A stretch of DNA of 64,000 nucleotides from positions 682,001 through 746,000 of the forward strand of contig NZ_CP147407.1 of NCBI RefSeq assembly GCF_037201815.1. The letters are read 5' to 3'. The stretch comes from Metabacillus sp. FJAT-52054. GTDB lineage: Bacteria; Bacillota; Bacilli; Bacillales; Bacillaceae. Below are positions 17,242 to 26,555 of the stretch, piece after piece. The notes under the pieces were generated by a model that saw only the letters and a program-made list of their open reading frames with translations, was not told the origin of the DNA and did not search any database. Every line of letters begins with the position of its first letter. The stretch's first letter is position 1. The position numbers and the translations under genes are program-made.

Positions 17242-18273
17242 TTATTTCCCCCAAATCCTCCCCAAACTCTCCTCATCACAAACCACATAAAGCTTCGTTC
17301 CCGGAGCAAGCGGCTCATCAAGCTTCTGCAAAACATTCATATCCTTCTGATCCGACAGCAGCAGCACGTTCTTTTGGCGTAATCGGTCAAAGGCATCCCG
17401 GTACGTTTTCCATTCCGGAATCGAGCGGATTTCCCGCAGTTCCGCGTCACGGTTTCCATTGTTTAATAGCTTGTCAAAGACGGTACTCGTCCCGTGATGC
17501 CGAGCGGATTTCGCCATTAGATGGGAAGCGGAGTGCTGGGATAAAACGAATTCATCGATATTGGCATGCTTGAACATTTTTACGTGCTGCTTATTCAGAA
17601 TCTCAGCAATCGTGTAAATGTTCTTCTCCGTGCCTGTGTCATATTCTTCAATGCTTGAAGCAATAAGCAGTGTTTTCCCGTCAGCCAAATCCATATCTTC
17701 GATGTGAGCGGGTGCAAAAATGAGAACTGCTTTGGATCTGGAAATACCGGCTGAATCCAGTGTAGAAGAATCGGTGGCACTTCCGTTTATGTAATGGAAC
17801 CGTTCATGGGTAACCGGGGATTTTTCAAGCTCATCGATTAAGACAAGGTCTGTATCCGGCTCCTCGAAAAGCAACTCTTTAACGGCCTCTTTCGATTTAA
17901 GACTCCAGCCGATGATGACATAATGATTCTGTCCTTTGTACATGAGTTTCCCTTCTTCCTTCATTTGCTTATGCTTTGAAAAAGAATCGACAATCATTCC
18001 GATGACGATTCCAAAAATTCCGATCCCAAAAGGATAAATAACAAGCATTGTCCACAGTCTGCCAGCTGGAGTAACCGGAGAAACATCTCCATATCCAACC
18101 GTTGTCATCGTCGTCATCAGCCACCAGATCACATGCAGGTAGCTTTCGAAGGTCTGCGGCTCAAGTGCCTTCATGATCCAGGCGTTGAGGATCAGGAATA
18201 AGAGAGTGACTGCCATGAGGGTGATGAATTTGATTTTGATCGCCTTTAAATAAAGCTTTCTAAATAAATACAA
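17242..18273 (-). CDS. Two-TM potassium channel with RCK (TrkA-N) domain, YugO/MthK-like
   Basis: A protein of 343 residues. TM1 is at about 15-33, the pore helix and selectivity filter TTVGYGD at 57-63, TM2 at about 75-97, then a cytosolic RCK domain beginning NHYVIIGWSLKSKEAVKEL (about 117) and a C-terminal regulatory lobe. This is the MthK architecture, also found in the B. subtilis biofilm-signalling channel YugO. The first RCK glycine motif is IGWSLKS rather than GxGxxG, so nucleotide binding may be weak or altered. Monocistronic. The identity as a K+ channel is firm; orthology to YugO is not proven. Confidence 0.9.
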   Translation of the reverse strand: MYLFRKLYLKAIKIKFITLMAVTLLFLILNAWIMKALEPQTFESYLHVIWWLMTTMTTVGYGDVSPVTPAGRLWTMLVIYPFGIGIFGIVIGMIVDSFSKHKQMKEEGKLMYKGQNHYVIIGWSLKSKEAVKELLFEEPDTDLVLIDELEKSPVTHERFHYINGSATDSSTLDSAGISRSKAVLIFAPAHIEDMDLADGKTLLIASSIEEYDTGTEKNIYTIAEILNKQHVKMFKHANIDEFVLSQHSASHLMAKSARHHGTSTVFDKLLNNGNRDAELREIRSIPEWKTYRDAFDRLRQKNVLLLSDQKDMNVLQKLDEPLAPGTKLYVVCDEESLGRIWGK

Positions 18274-18528
18274 GAGCCATTCTCCTATCTATCTTATATC
18301 TGGTAATACTGGGTTAGTTCTTTCTATTATAAAGGATCATCAAGAAAAAAATGGTAAAAAATTTCAAGGGAATATATCTATTTAATCGGTGGAGGAAAAA
18401 ATCAAATAGTTTACAAAAGAAAGGCTTCAAACATAAAAAGCAGAGGCATTTTTAGTTGGGATAATCATACTTTTCTATTAATATTTGATTTTTGGTTATT
18501 GTAGTTAAAAAAAATTGGGAGGTGCTCA
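18274..18528. other. AT-rich intergenic stretch, no gene seen
   Basis: It holds the divergent promoter regions of the channel gene and the small broken gene. No operator could be recognised. Confidence 0.4.
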
Positions 18529-18669
18529 ATGAAAAAGGATCAAGAAAAAAGTAAGATCAGATCTTATGATAGCTGGAATAGAACAGTATAAGGAAGTCCG
18601 ACCATTGGGGGCGTGATTGATATCATCATCGTCATCAGCTATTTTCTGTACCAATGGATTGCAAACTAA
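18529..18669 (+). pseudogene. Small membrane-protein gene interrupted by an in-frame TAA
   Basis: A GGGAGGTG site precedes ATG 18529. The 47-codon frame reads MKKDQEKSKIRSYDSWNRTV, stop at 18589-18591, then GSPTIGGVIDIIIVISYFLY and QWIAN to TAA 18669. The part after the stop is a well-formed transmembrane helix in the same frame. This looks like a single-base nonsense mutation in a tiny single-pass membrane-protein gene. Alternatives are stop readthrough or a sequencing error. I do not recognise the family. Confidence 0.6.
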
Positions 18670-18799
18670 AGGATGCTGAAAATGGAAAATTACAGCATCA
18701 CTTTACGGTTTATTCATCTCGATGTATATGAAATTTTAGGGAGAGGTATCCGGCCACTTCCACTTTTAGTATGATTATTACCTAAGATTAGGAGGGAGT

Positions 18800-19603
18800 A
18801 TGGATATGACAAGCTATGATAAGGATCTGTTTAAAGGCACCGCCGGCTTTTACTCTCAATACCGACCCATCTATCCTTCTTCCTTAATCAGACTGCTGAT
18901 AGACCGGTTTGAATTAGATGGGAAGGGAAAGATGGTTGATCTAGGCTGCGGAACCGGGCAGCTCACTCTCAGGCTTTCCGACTGGTTTGAGAAACTTATC
19001 GGAGTAGATCCTGAAGAGGAAATGCTTGTCGAAGCAGAAAGGAACCGCATTGCAGCTAGGGTGGATCATTGTGAATGGTTAGCTGGAAAAGCGGAGCATT
19101 ACTTAAATGGCATAAATAATGAAACATTCCGTCTGGTTATGATGGGGAAATCGTTTCATTGGATGGATCAGGAAGCCATCCTCGAAGGTCTTTACACGCT
19201 TATCGATGAGGGTGGAGGAATTGCAATCATAGATGCTTATCATCCAAATCAGAAGTCTGAACCGTGGCAACTGGAACTGAATCGAATCGTTCGGAATTGG
19301 TACGGAGAAGAGCGGAAGGCGGGGAGCACAACGTATTCGCACCCTGATATGAGCTATGAAGAAAGAGTCTCCCGGTCCAGATTCAAGGCAGAAGTCGTGA
19401 AACTTCCTGCCTATCAGTATGTTTGTTCAGCTGATTCAATCATTGGAAATGTGTATTCAACGTCCTATGGGTCAAGGCGGTGGATAGGGGAACAGCGGGA
19501 AGCGTATGAAACCGAATTGAGAGAAGCGCTTCTAAACATTCATCCAAACGATACATTTATAGAGGAAATTCAGCTGACGGTTGTTTTAGGTCGACGCCCT
19601 TAA
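18800..19603 (+). CDS. Class I SAM-dependent methyltransferase
   Basis: A protein of 267 residues. Motif I VDLGCGTGQLT (46-56) binds S-adenosylmethionine, the following acidic strand end is GVDPEEEM, and KSFHWMD is motif II-like. It belongs to the Methyltransf_11/25 group of small-molecule methyltransferases; the substrate is unknown. AGGAGGGA stands 2-3 bases before ATG 18800, and the next ATG (18806) has better spacing, so the true start may be two codons later. The stop overlaps the stop of the convergent GAF-STAS gene, with no terminator between. Confidence 0.88.
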   Translation: MDMTSYDKDLFKGTAGFYSQYRPIYPSSLIRLLIDRFELDGKGKMVDLGCGTGQLTLRLSDWFEKLIGVDPEEEMLVEAERNRIAARVDHCEWLAGKAEHYLNGINNETFRLVMMGKSFHWMDQEAILEGLYTLIDEGGGIAIIDAYHPNQKSEPWQLELNRIVRNWYGEERKAGSTTYSHPDMSYEERVSRSRFKAEVVKLPAYQYVCSADSIIGNVYSTSYGSRRWIGEQREAYETELREALLNIHPNDTFIEEIQLTVVLGRRP

Positions 19604-20457
19604 GGACGTTCTTCCGTTCCTGCTATCTCTTTCTCCACCAACGCAAACCCAATATGCGATAACGCCGCTGCAAGAGATTTCTTCACTAAAATCCCGTCTA
19701 CAATCAGATTGCTTTGAACCATATGCTGTGCATGTTCAGGAAGGATGCCGGTTAGGATTGGGGTTACTCCGATTAACTCCAGCATGTTGACCAGCTGGAG
19801 CAGGTGATGGATGACCTCTTTGTTGATTCGGCTGATTCCTGATAGATCCAGTATGAGATATTGAAGGCAGCGGTCTGAGCTTTGCTTAAGGGTTGACTTG
19901 ATGATGATTTCAGCCCTTTTTTGACTGATGTCTCCAATTACAGGGAGAACGGCTATGTCATCTGTGAGCGGCACCATCGGAGCGGATAATTCCTCTACCT
20001 CACGATTGACTCGATCAAGATCAAGGACATAGCTTAAGAGGGAGGCCATGGTAGTAAACAGCTCAACGTGCTCTTCTTCAAATTCTACCTTTTTATTGTC
20101 CAGACCGCAGATGGTTCCGTAGTTTTCTCCTGTACTGAAATTGATTGGGATGCCAATGAAGCTTCCACCTGACAAATTCCTGGTAACGGTCATATCCTTC
20201 GTCCAATCATTATCGTTCAAATCCTCAATCATCAGAACGCGATTCCCATAATCCACACTTAGCTTGCAAAATGTATCTTGAAAGGGCAGGGTATCCCCGC
20301 TATTCAGCAAGGCATAATCCCGGTTTATCACTTTTTCGATTTTATTGGATTTTTGATCATTTTTAGCAATGAAAAGAGTGTTAATCGGAACAATCGTGCT
20401 CATAAAACTTAAAATCTTTTCTGCTGCCTCGTCGAAATTCTTAATGGAATGAATCAT
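19600..20457 (-). CDS. GAF-STAS protein (RsbR-like sensor/anti-sigma antagonist)
   Basis: A protein of 285 residues. An N-terminal GAF domain (about 10-160, with SFIGIPINFSTGENYGTICGLD) is joined to a C-terminal STAS domain (about 170-280, with YLILDLSGISRINKEVIHHLLQL). The STAS phospho-site Thr/Ser of RsbR is replaced around ISRINKE, so phosphorylation is uncertain. ATG 20457 is chosen because GGGGGAGG lies upstream; an in-frame GTG at 20481 precedes that site. Such proteins modulate the general stress or switch pathways. It has no stressosome genes as neighbours. Confidence 0.85.
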   Translation of the reverse strand: MIHSIKNFDEAAEKILSFMSTIVPINTLFIAKNDQKSNKIEKVINRDYALLNSGDTLPFQDTFCKLSVDYGNRVLMIEDLNDNDWTKDMTVTRNLSGGSFIGIPINFSTGENYGTICGLDNKKVEFEEEHVELFTTMASLLSYVLDLDRVNREVEELSAPMVPLTDDIAVLPVIGDISQKRAEIIIKSTLKQSSDRCLQYLILDLSGISRINKEVIHHLLQLVNMLELIGVTPILTGILPEHAQHMVQSNLIVDGILVKKSLAAALSHIGFALVEKEIAGTEERP

Positions 20458-20784
20458 GCAATTCCTCCCCCTTCTGCCCACGATTTATGTAGTTGTTTCT
20501 CAATCTATATACTGTCGTTTATTTTCTTCTGGTTTATATGCGACATATTATACCAAAGATTTATTTAAATGGCCTAAAATGTCATTTACCCTATTTCCTA
20601 GAAGGTTAAACAAATAAATTATTAGATCAAAATACCCCGCAACCTGCCTTTTCCTTCTATTTTTATAAGAAAATACATATTTTAGGACACAAATACCCAA
20701 TCCTCCTGTAAAATGTAGAAGGAGTTTGTCGATTCGTTCTGCCATTGGGTAAGTTATACCATTTCTATTTCCAGGAGGATTTCC
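20458..20784. other. AT-rich intergenic region between divergent genes
   Basis: It should contain promoters for the GAF-STAS gene and for the carboxypeptidase gene (CAGGAGGA site near 20775). A 65-codon minus frame is present but lacks coding character. No repeat was seen. Confidence 0.4.
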
Positions 20785-21876
20785 ATGTTTAACAGAAAGC
20801 TAGTTTTCTATTTTCTTCTTTTCTTTTTTATCGCAGTTCAGGTTACCCCAGTTCATGCAGCTGCGGCAGTTCCAAAAATCTATAGCCAGTACGCTGTAGT
20901 CATGGACGCAAATTCAGGGGAACTCATTTATACGAAGAATCAGGACAAAAGATGGTATCCGGCAAGCATGACAAAGGTGCTGACCGCGATGATCTTAATG
21001 GATAAAGTATCCTCTGGTGCGATGATGACGGCAAGCAAGAACGCGGTGAAAAAGGACGCAAGCAACTCTTATTTCCGCTTAAAGGCCGGCGAAAAAATGA
21101 GCCGGGAGGATGCGCTCAATGCCCTGCTGATCCTGAGCTGCAACGATGTGGCGGCGATGATTGCCGAGCATATAGCGGGAAGCGAATCCAATTTCAGTGC
21201 ATTAATGAATAAGAAGGCAAAGGAAATCGGAGCGGAAAACAGCCATTTCGTCACCCCAAACGGATTGCACAGCAGCAAACACTATACCACCACTCAGGAT
21301 ATGGCGCTGATTACAAGGGAAGCATACCTGAAATATCCGGAAGTCCTTAAAGCGATGGGAACAAAATCTGCGGTCGTCCGTACCTCGAAGAGAACCGTAA
21401 AATTGACAAGCAAGGCCACCTTCCATAACATTCCAAATGTGATCGGAGGTAAAACAGGCTACACAAATGCAGCCCGCAATTCCCTCGTTGAGATCGTAAA
21501 GAAAGGCAACACCACCCTGATCGGCGTCGTCATGAAATCGACTAAATCCTATGCGGTAAAGGATATCGCCGCCATGACGAACTACTCCTTCTCCATGATG
21601 GAGACAATTCAGCCAGTCGCGGCCGGACAAACAGCGGCAACCATTAATGTCCGTAACACCCAAGTGCCGTTAGTTGTTCAAAACGGCATATCCTTTTCCA
21701 CCAAAAAGGATTCAAGTCTGCCGATTACCATAAAAAATAGTTTCCCGAGAACGCCGATTACATCGATTGCCATTGGACAGCCATTCGGTGAGGTGACGGT
21801 TTGGAAGAATGGGAGAATGGTGGGGAGTTCGCCGCTGATTTCGACTGTGGAAGTGAATGAGCCGGCAGCCAGGTAA
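20785..21876 (+). CDS. D-alanyl-D-alanine carboxypeptidase (PBP5/DacF family, S11)
   Basis: A protein of 363 residues with a Sec signal peptide (MFNRKLVFYFLLFFFIAVQV, cleaved after about VHA). It has all three penicillin-binding motifs: S61-x-x-K64 (SMTK), S118-C-N120 and K223-T-G. It removes the terminal D-alanine from peptidoglycan stem peptides outside the membrane. A beta-rich C-terminal PBP5 domain follows (about 270-350), but the protein ends without an evident amphipathic membrane anchor. AGGAGGA precedes ATG 20785. It could act in vegetative growth or sporulation; the neighbours (a lipoprotein gene 26 bases downstream) do not decide. Confidence 0.92.
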   Translation: MFNRKLVFYFLLFFFIAVQVTPVHAAAAVPKIYSQYAVVMDANSGELIYTKNQDKRWYPASMTKVLTAMILMDKVSSGAMMTASKNAVKKDASNSYFRLKAGEKMSREDALNALLILSCNDVAAMIAEHIAGSESNFSALMNKKAKEIGAENSHFVTPNGLHSSKHYTTTQDMALITREAYLKYPEVLKAMGTKSAVVRTSKRTVKLTSKATFHNIPNVIGGKTGYTNAARNSLVEIVKKGNTTLIGVVMKSTKSYAVKDIAAMTNYSFSMMETIQPVAAGQTAATINVRNTQVPLVVQNGISFSTKKDSSLPITIKNSFPRTPITSIAIGQPFGEVTVWKNGRMVGSSPLISTVEVNEPAAR

Positions 21877-21902
21877 AGAATGGAGAAAAATAGAGGTGCA
21901 GC

Positions 21903-22712
21903 ATGAACAGAATGAAGCCGATTTATGCAGGACTCCTGATTGCACTCCTAACTGTTGTTATGAGCGGGTGCATGAATGAGGGAGATTTAAAAAGACCTCT
22001 CGATCAGTATTTGAAAGAGTCCTATGGAATAAAAAGCGAAGACTATCATTTTCTAACATGGGACAACAACTGGTTTGAAGGGATCGAACACCAAACAGCG
22101 ATTGAGATTGAAAAGCCTTACGTGACCACGGTTTATATCAGTATGGAGCGTGATACATATAAGGTTGAATCAGAGCGCGTATATCCTGAACTGGTAAAGG
22201 GAGCTTTTATCAATCAGCATCCAGAGGTACTCACCCTGTCAGAGAAAATGATTGATCAATATGGTTTTCTAAAAAAATCACCTACTGGGTACCATGAAAT
22301 GAAGGATAACTTTTATTACTATCTAAACGTAAATGTAGGGGAAAATATAAAAAACAAGCTTGCCGAAGATTTCAAGAAGACCCAGAAAATCCAGACGGAA
22401 CAACTATTGCCTGCATATATGAAAAGCAGTGAAAATATCGATGAAGAGCCAGACAGCATACGAGTAAACTTCGCATTCTACTATAATACTCAAAACCGGA
22501 GTGATGCCATTCCCAGTGCGGAGAATCTTGTGAAAGATTATGAGAAAGGCGGAGTCCTTCCTCAAGGACTTTACAGCATTGGCGTGAAGACGATTAACTC
22601 GAGCGATGGCGGGTATTCCGTTGGAGTCGACCGCAGAAACAGCACGGTAATGTTCAGAGTAGATTCGAATGGAGCATTTCAAGATGTCCGGGTATTGCTG
22701 CCTGAAATTTAA
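21903..22712 (+). CDS. Hypothetical lipoprotein
   Basis: A protein of 269 residues with a lipoprotein signal (VVMSGC, lipidated Cys at about 23). The mature domain is mixed alpha/beta with repeated aromatic stretches (DNFYYYLNVNVGENI, RVNFAFYYNTQ). It lies 26 bases after the carboxypeptidase gene, so the two may be co-transcribed. No family is recognised. A terminator follows. Confidence 0.82.
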   Translation: MNRMKPIYAGLLIALLTVVMSGCMNEGDLKRPLDQYLKESYGIKSEDYHFLTWDNNWFEGIEHQTAIEIEKPYVTTVYISMERDTYKVESERVYPELVKGAFINQHPEVLTLSEKMIDQYGFLKKSPTGYHEMKDNFYYYLNVNVGENIKNKLAEDFKKTQKIQTEQLLPAYMKSSENIDEEPDSIRVNFAFYYNTQNRSDAIPSAENLVKDYEKGGVLPQGLYSIGVKTINSSDGGYSVGVDRRNSTVMFRVDSNGAFQDVRVLLPEI

Positions 22713-22719
22713 AGCTGCC

Positions 22720-22752
22720 AGCCACAATGAAGGTTTCATTGTGGCTTTGTTG
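22720..22752 (+). terminator. Terminator-like hairpin after the lipoprotein gene
   Basis: A perfect 12-bp stem AGCCACAATGAA / TTCATTGTGGCT with a 3-nt loop is followed by a short, impure T run (TTGTTG). Confidence 0.7.
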
Positions 22753-22844
22753 CGGATCAAAACCATAACCGTTGCACCAATGGTAGCGATTGGATACGAT
22801 AAAATCTGAAGATTAGGAAAAATAATATCGGGGAGGAAACAGGA

Positions 22845-24941
22845 TTGAAATCAAATAAGTATATGAAACTAGTTCTTGCCGCAGTCATTGCCCTGCCTTT
22901 TGCCGGCCAGACAGCACATGCGGAAGAAAAGAATGCTGCACAAGAACAGGCGGAAAAAACCGCCATGAATGCCTTCATGAACAAGGTGGATCAAGAGTAT
23001 GCCTTCAGCAAAGCGTATGAGCTCAGCAAATACAAATGGAGAACCGCAGGCAGCCAGGCAGAGCATCAGGCCTCTTTATATGTTGAAAAAGAAATGCGAA
23101 AGCTTGGTTTGCAGGATGTAAAGAAAGAGAGTTTCGAAGTGGACAGCTGGGAGTTCAAGGGGGGGAATCTCACATTTAAGGATTATCCGCGCATTTCCAT
23201 GCCGGTAGCCTCCTATGCAACGAAAGGCACGCCGAAGTCCGGATTAAAGGCGGACCTCATTTACGTTGGCAAAGGAACACAGGATGATTACAAGAACATC
23301 GATGCCAAAGGGAAAATCGTTCTTTTAGATATCGATTTAAAGAATGACTGGTGGATCAACTATCCAGCCCTTCAGGCGGAGCTTCAGGGAGCGGCAGGTG
23401 TCATCGCGATCGTCCGGGATACATATGGAACGATTAGCAGGGACACGCTGAATACCTTTGATTTCACAGGACCCGTCACGATTCCGACCGTCAACATTTC
23501 GGTGAAGGATGGAAGCAAGCTGAAGAATCTTTTAAAAAAGAAAAAGTCCCTTTCTGTCAATTTAAAAACTGACAATAAGGTTACCCCAAAAGGGACAAGC
23601 TACAACGTGGTTGGAAAAATTCCCGGAAAAACGAATACGGGAGGCATCATCGTCGGCGGGCATCTCGACGGATACTTCGAAGGCTTCAATGATAACGCAG
23701 CATCGATCGGCTTGATGCTTGGTGTGGCAAAGGCGATGAAGGATTCAAACTACAAGCCTGAACATCCCATTTATTTTGTTGGACATGCCGCCGAGGAATA
23801 TGGTGCCATCAATTCCTACTTCGACTGGCAGATCGGCAGCTGGAACATGATCAACAAGCTCCATCCGGAATGGCGCGGCAATTCCCGTCTTTTCGTAAAC
23901 ACGGAGTTTGCAGCTATCAAATTAAAGGACTCGGATGAAGTCAATACAAACGATGAACTGATGGGCTTTGTGCAGGATTATATCGACAGTAAGGCACCTG
24001 CAGTGAATACAGCGACCTATCCGAATGGCTACAAAGTAACGGGGAACAACAGTACAGGCTCGGATGATTACAGCTATTCCATTGCCGGCGTCCCGACCGT
24101 GGCAAACGACCGCTCCGGCTCGGACTTCTTCACAACCCTTTACCACACCCAATATGACACGGCGAGATACGGGAACAAAGAAGTCCTTGCTGATCATGTC
24201 AAACTTTACGGTTCCCTGATGATTCACGCCGATCAGATTGCCATCATGCCTTTCGACTTCGGGAAGAAGCTGGAGGGATTCCAGCAAACCATCGATGATG
24301 ACATCCTGAAAAGTGCGGATATTGATCCAGCCACGCTCAGAACGGAAACCGGGGAAGCGAAAAAACTTGCGGATTCACTATATAAAAAAATGCTCGATAT
24401 CAACGAAAAGCAAAGAGAAGCTGCTACTTCACCGCAGCAAAAAGCAGCCCTGGCAAAAGCAGAAAAAGAACTGCTCCAAGTATTCCAGCTGACACAGGGC
24501 GAGCTGATGAAACTGAACTGGTCGATTGCTCCAACCTTTGCTCATAAAGAGCATCAGAAAACAATCAGCCTGCTTGACCAAAGCATCGCTGCCCTCCAGC
24601 AGGGGAAAGGACAGGAAGCACTCGACGAGTATTTGCTTTCTATTGAGGATGAATGGTACAGCTACCACTTTGATAAAAAAGTGATTGACCAAGTCACCGA
24701 CTCAGCCCTCCATCAGCCGGATGACCGCTTGTTCTGGGGAGCGGGGAAATACGTGAAAAATGTAGATCTTTATAATGTGATTTCTTCTGTAAAAGAGAAC
24801 ACAAATGGTGATTACACTAAAGAGATTGCTGAATTAAAGAAGGTAAAAGCGGAACAGGAAGCAGAATTGAGCAAGGCGGTTAAAGAAGAGACAGAATTGA
24901 TGAGGAAGATTAGGATGAAGCTGGAAAATGTGAAATTGTAA
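22845..24941 (+). CDS. Secreted M28 family metallopeptidase with PA domain
   Basis: A protein of 698 residues. A Sec signal peptide (to about AHA26) is followed by an N-terminal cap, a PA (protease-associated) insert (about 120-240) and the M28 zinc core. Seen are the zinc ligands H273 and D275 (GGHLDGYFEG), D283 (NDN), the catalytic E317/E318 (HAAEEYG) and a late His (YHTQYDT). The last 200 residues are helical and end in a coiled coil rich in K/E. It should act as an extracellular aminopeptidase. Its length is well above simple M28 enzymes because of the C-terminal helical extension. TTG 22845 follows GGGGAGG. Confidence 0.9.
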   Translation: MKSNKYMKLVLAAVIALPFAGQTAHAEEKNAAQEQAEKTAMNAFMNKVDQEYAFSKAYELSKYKWRTAGSQAEHQASLYVEKEMRKLGLQDVKKESFEVDSWEFKGGNLTFKDYPRISMPVASYATKGTPKSGLKADLIYVGKGTQDDYKNIDAKGKIVLLDIDLKNDWWINYPALQAELQGAAGVIAIVRDTYGTISRDTLNTFDFTGPVTIPTVNISVKDGSKLKNLLKKKKSLSVNLKTDNKVTPKGTSYNVVGKIPGKTNTGGIIVGGHLDGYFEGFNDNAASIGLMLGVAKAMKDSNYKPEHPIYFVGHAAEEYGAINSYFDWQIGSWNMINKLHPEWRGNSRLFVNTEFAAIKLKDSDEVNTNDELMGFVQDYIDSKAPAVNTATYPNGYKVTGNNSTGSDDYSYSIAGVPTVANDRSGSDFFTTLYHTQYDTARYGNKEVLADHVKLYGSLMIHADQIAIMPFDFGKKLEGFQQTIDDDILKSADIDPATLRTETGEAKKLADSLYKKMLDINEKQREAATSPQQKAALAKAEKELLQVFQLTQGELMKLNWSIAPTFAHKEHQKTISLLDQSIAALQQGKGQEALDEYLLSIEDEWYSYHFDKKVIDQVTDSALHQPDDRLFWGAGKYVKNVDLYNVISSVKENTNGDYTKEIAELKKVKAEQEAELSKAVKEETELMRKIRMKLENVKL

Positions 24942-24952
24942 TGGTGTTTTGG

Positions 24953-24986
24953 GAGGAACTCGTGGTTTAGCGGGTTCCTTTTTTTG
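24953..24986 (+). terminator. Terminator of the M28 peptidase gene
   Basis: The stem AGGAACTCG / CGGGTTCCT contains one mismatch and is followed by TTTTTTT. Confidence 0.7.
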
Positions 24987-25008
24987 TGTAGGATGCGGTT
25001 TCTGTTGT

Positions 25009-25263
25009 GGCGCCTGACCCGCTGTGCTTCACCGCAGCAGGGGACAGAGGATGTGGTCCATAATCCCTTATGCCCCAACGGTTTGCGGAGGAGGTGCCGG
25101 AGCTTTCGTACGGTAAAATCTTCGGGGACTGGCACGGTGCCAGTCCCGCGATCCTTCATCGCAAAAGGGGACAGAGGCCACCTGCCATGAGCCTTTCTGC
25201 CCCAACGGTGAGCGGAGAAGGTGCCAGAGCTTTAGTTTTGTAAAATTTGTGGGGACTGACCCC
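25009..25263 (+). repeat. Paired 127-bp dispersed element, locus C (units 25009-25135 and 25136-25263)
   Basis: A third head-to-tail pair in the same orientation as loci A and B. The first unit starts GGCGCCTGACCC, a diverged left end, and closes GGGGACTGGCAC. The second opens GGTGCCAGTCCC and closes GGGGACTGACCCC. Internal boxes GGGGACAGAGG and AGCTTTAGTT/AGCTTTCGTACGGTAAAAT are shared with the other loci, while the middle (TGCCCCAACGGT) differs from the TGCACCAA of loci A and B. Confidence 0.87.
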
Positions 25264-25337
25264 GCTGACCCCGCCGTCCTCACTTCTTTCCATCCAAAAT
25301 ATTAAAAAAGTCCAGACAATATTAAAAGAATACTAGT

Positions 25338-25374
25338 TGTTAACGCTTTCAAACCGGGACCTTCAGCATATAAT
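25338..25374 (+). promoter_or_regulatory. Catabolite-responsive element overlapping the sugar ABC operon promoter
   Basis: TGTTAACGCTTTCA (25338-25351), read in reverse, is TGAAAGCGTTAACA, a full match to the CcpA cre consensus. It overlaps a weak -35 (CTTTCA) placed 17 bases before TATAAT (25369-25374). This predicts repression of the operon when a preferred sugar is present. Confidence 0.75.
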
Positions 25375-25414
25375 TGAGCTGTAATCATACAAAATCAGTT
25401 CAGGGGGTTTACAA

Positions 25415-26536
25415 ATGAACAAATTTTTTAAAGCGTTTTCATCGCTGATGGTTCTTATGCTGTTTGTCGGGATGCTTGCAGCGTGCAACAGTAAAAGCAC
25501 TGGCGGTGGCGGCGGTGGCAAGGGAGTCGACGTAGGAATCGTATTGCCTACAAAAGATGAGCCAAGATGGGTACAGGATGAGCAAAGATTTAAGGAAGCT
25601 CTAAAAGATTCGAAATATACAACAGAAATTCTTTTCAGCCAAGGTTCTTCCGCTAAGGAAAAAGAAAACGTTGAAACATTGCTGAACAAAGGAATCAAAG
25701 TTCTAATCATCAGCCCGCAGGATGGCGACGCGGCTGCAGCTGCTGTAGAAGCGGCTAAGAAAGATGATGTAACAGTTATCTCCTACGATCGTCTGATCAC
25801 GAACACGGATGCAGTAGACTACTACGTAACATTCGACAGCTTAGCTGTTGGTGCAGCTCAGGGACAATACTTAATCGACCATGCAAAAGGCAAAGGAACT
25901 CCATTGTACCTGTATGCCGGAGCAGCGTCTGACAACAACGCATTCCTATTCTTCCAAGGTGCATGGAGCGTTCTTCAGCCGAAAATCGCTGACGGAACAT
26001 TCAAGGTGGCAAACTCAAGCGAAGCAGAAGGCCTCAAGGATACAGCTGAGCTTTCCCGTGACCAATTGAGCAAAATTCTTGGCCAGGTAACAACGAACTG
26101 GGATCCAAGCGAAGCGAAAAACAAAGCGCAAACTCACTTGACTGCAGCTAAAGCTGACATGAAGGGCGACGTTGCGGTACTTGCTCCAAACGACGGAACA
26201 GCTCGTTCCATCGCAGATGTATTCGGTTCTGACGGAGACGTGAAAAGCTTTGTAATCACGGGTCAGGATGCAGAGAAAGCTTCCATCCAATACGTAATTG
26301 ACGGCAAGCAATCCATGACCGTATTCAAGGATGTTCGTACACTCGTGAAAGATGCGATGGGTATGGCAGTTGAAATCCTTGACGGCAAAAAACCTGAAAC
26401 AACAGGTGACTACGATAACGGCAAGAAAAAAGTAAACGCTAAGCAAACCGATGTCATTGTCGTAGATAAAGAAAACGTGAAAAAGGAATTGATTGATTCC
26501 AAGTACTACGAAGAGAAAGAATTCTCAGGTCTGTAA
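25415..26536 (+). CDS. chvE: Multiple-monosaccharide ABC transporter substrate-binding lipoprotein (ChvE-like)
   Basis: A lipoprotein of 373 residues (lipobox LAAC, C24) followed by a Gly-rich linker and a type I periplasmic-binding fold. Typical sugar-binding stretches are VGIVLPTKDEPRWVQDEQRF, LIISPQDGDAAAAAVEAAKK and VISYDRLI. It captures pentoses or hexoses and delivers them to the mmsA/mmsB transporter encoded next. The GGGGG site before ATG 25415 and a stem-loop after the stop suggest high expression relative to the downstream genes. The precise sugar is not determined. Confidence 0.88.
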   Translation: MNKFFKAFSSLMVLMLFVGMLAACNSKSTGGGGGGKGVDVGIVLPTKDEPRWVQDEQRFKEALKDSKYTTEILFSQGSSAKEKENVETLLNKGIKVLIISPQDGDAAAAAVEAAKKDDVTVISYDRLITNTDAVDYYVTFDSLAVGAAQGQYLIDHAKGKGTPLYLYAGAASDNNAFLFFQGAWSVLQPKIADGTFKVANSSEAEGLKDTAELSRDQLSKILGQVTTNWDPSEAKNKAQTHLTAAKADMKGDVAVLAPNDGTARSIADVFGSDGDVKSFVITGQDAEKASIQYVIDGKQSMTVFKDVRTLVKDAMGMAVEILDGKKPETTGDYDNGKKKVNAKQTDVIVVDKENVKKELIDSKYYEEKEFSGL

Positions 26537-26555
26537 AAACTTAAACACCAGGCGG

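Noticed and set aside
20548..20745. 65-codon minus frame MAERIDKLLLHF...
   Set aside because: Overlaps the promoter region of the carboxypeptidase gene, with no recognisable family. A real tiny gene cannot be excluded.
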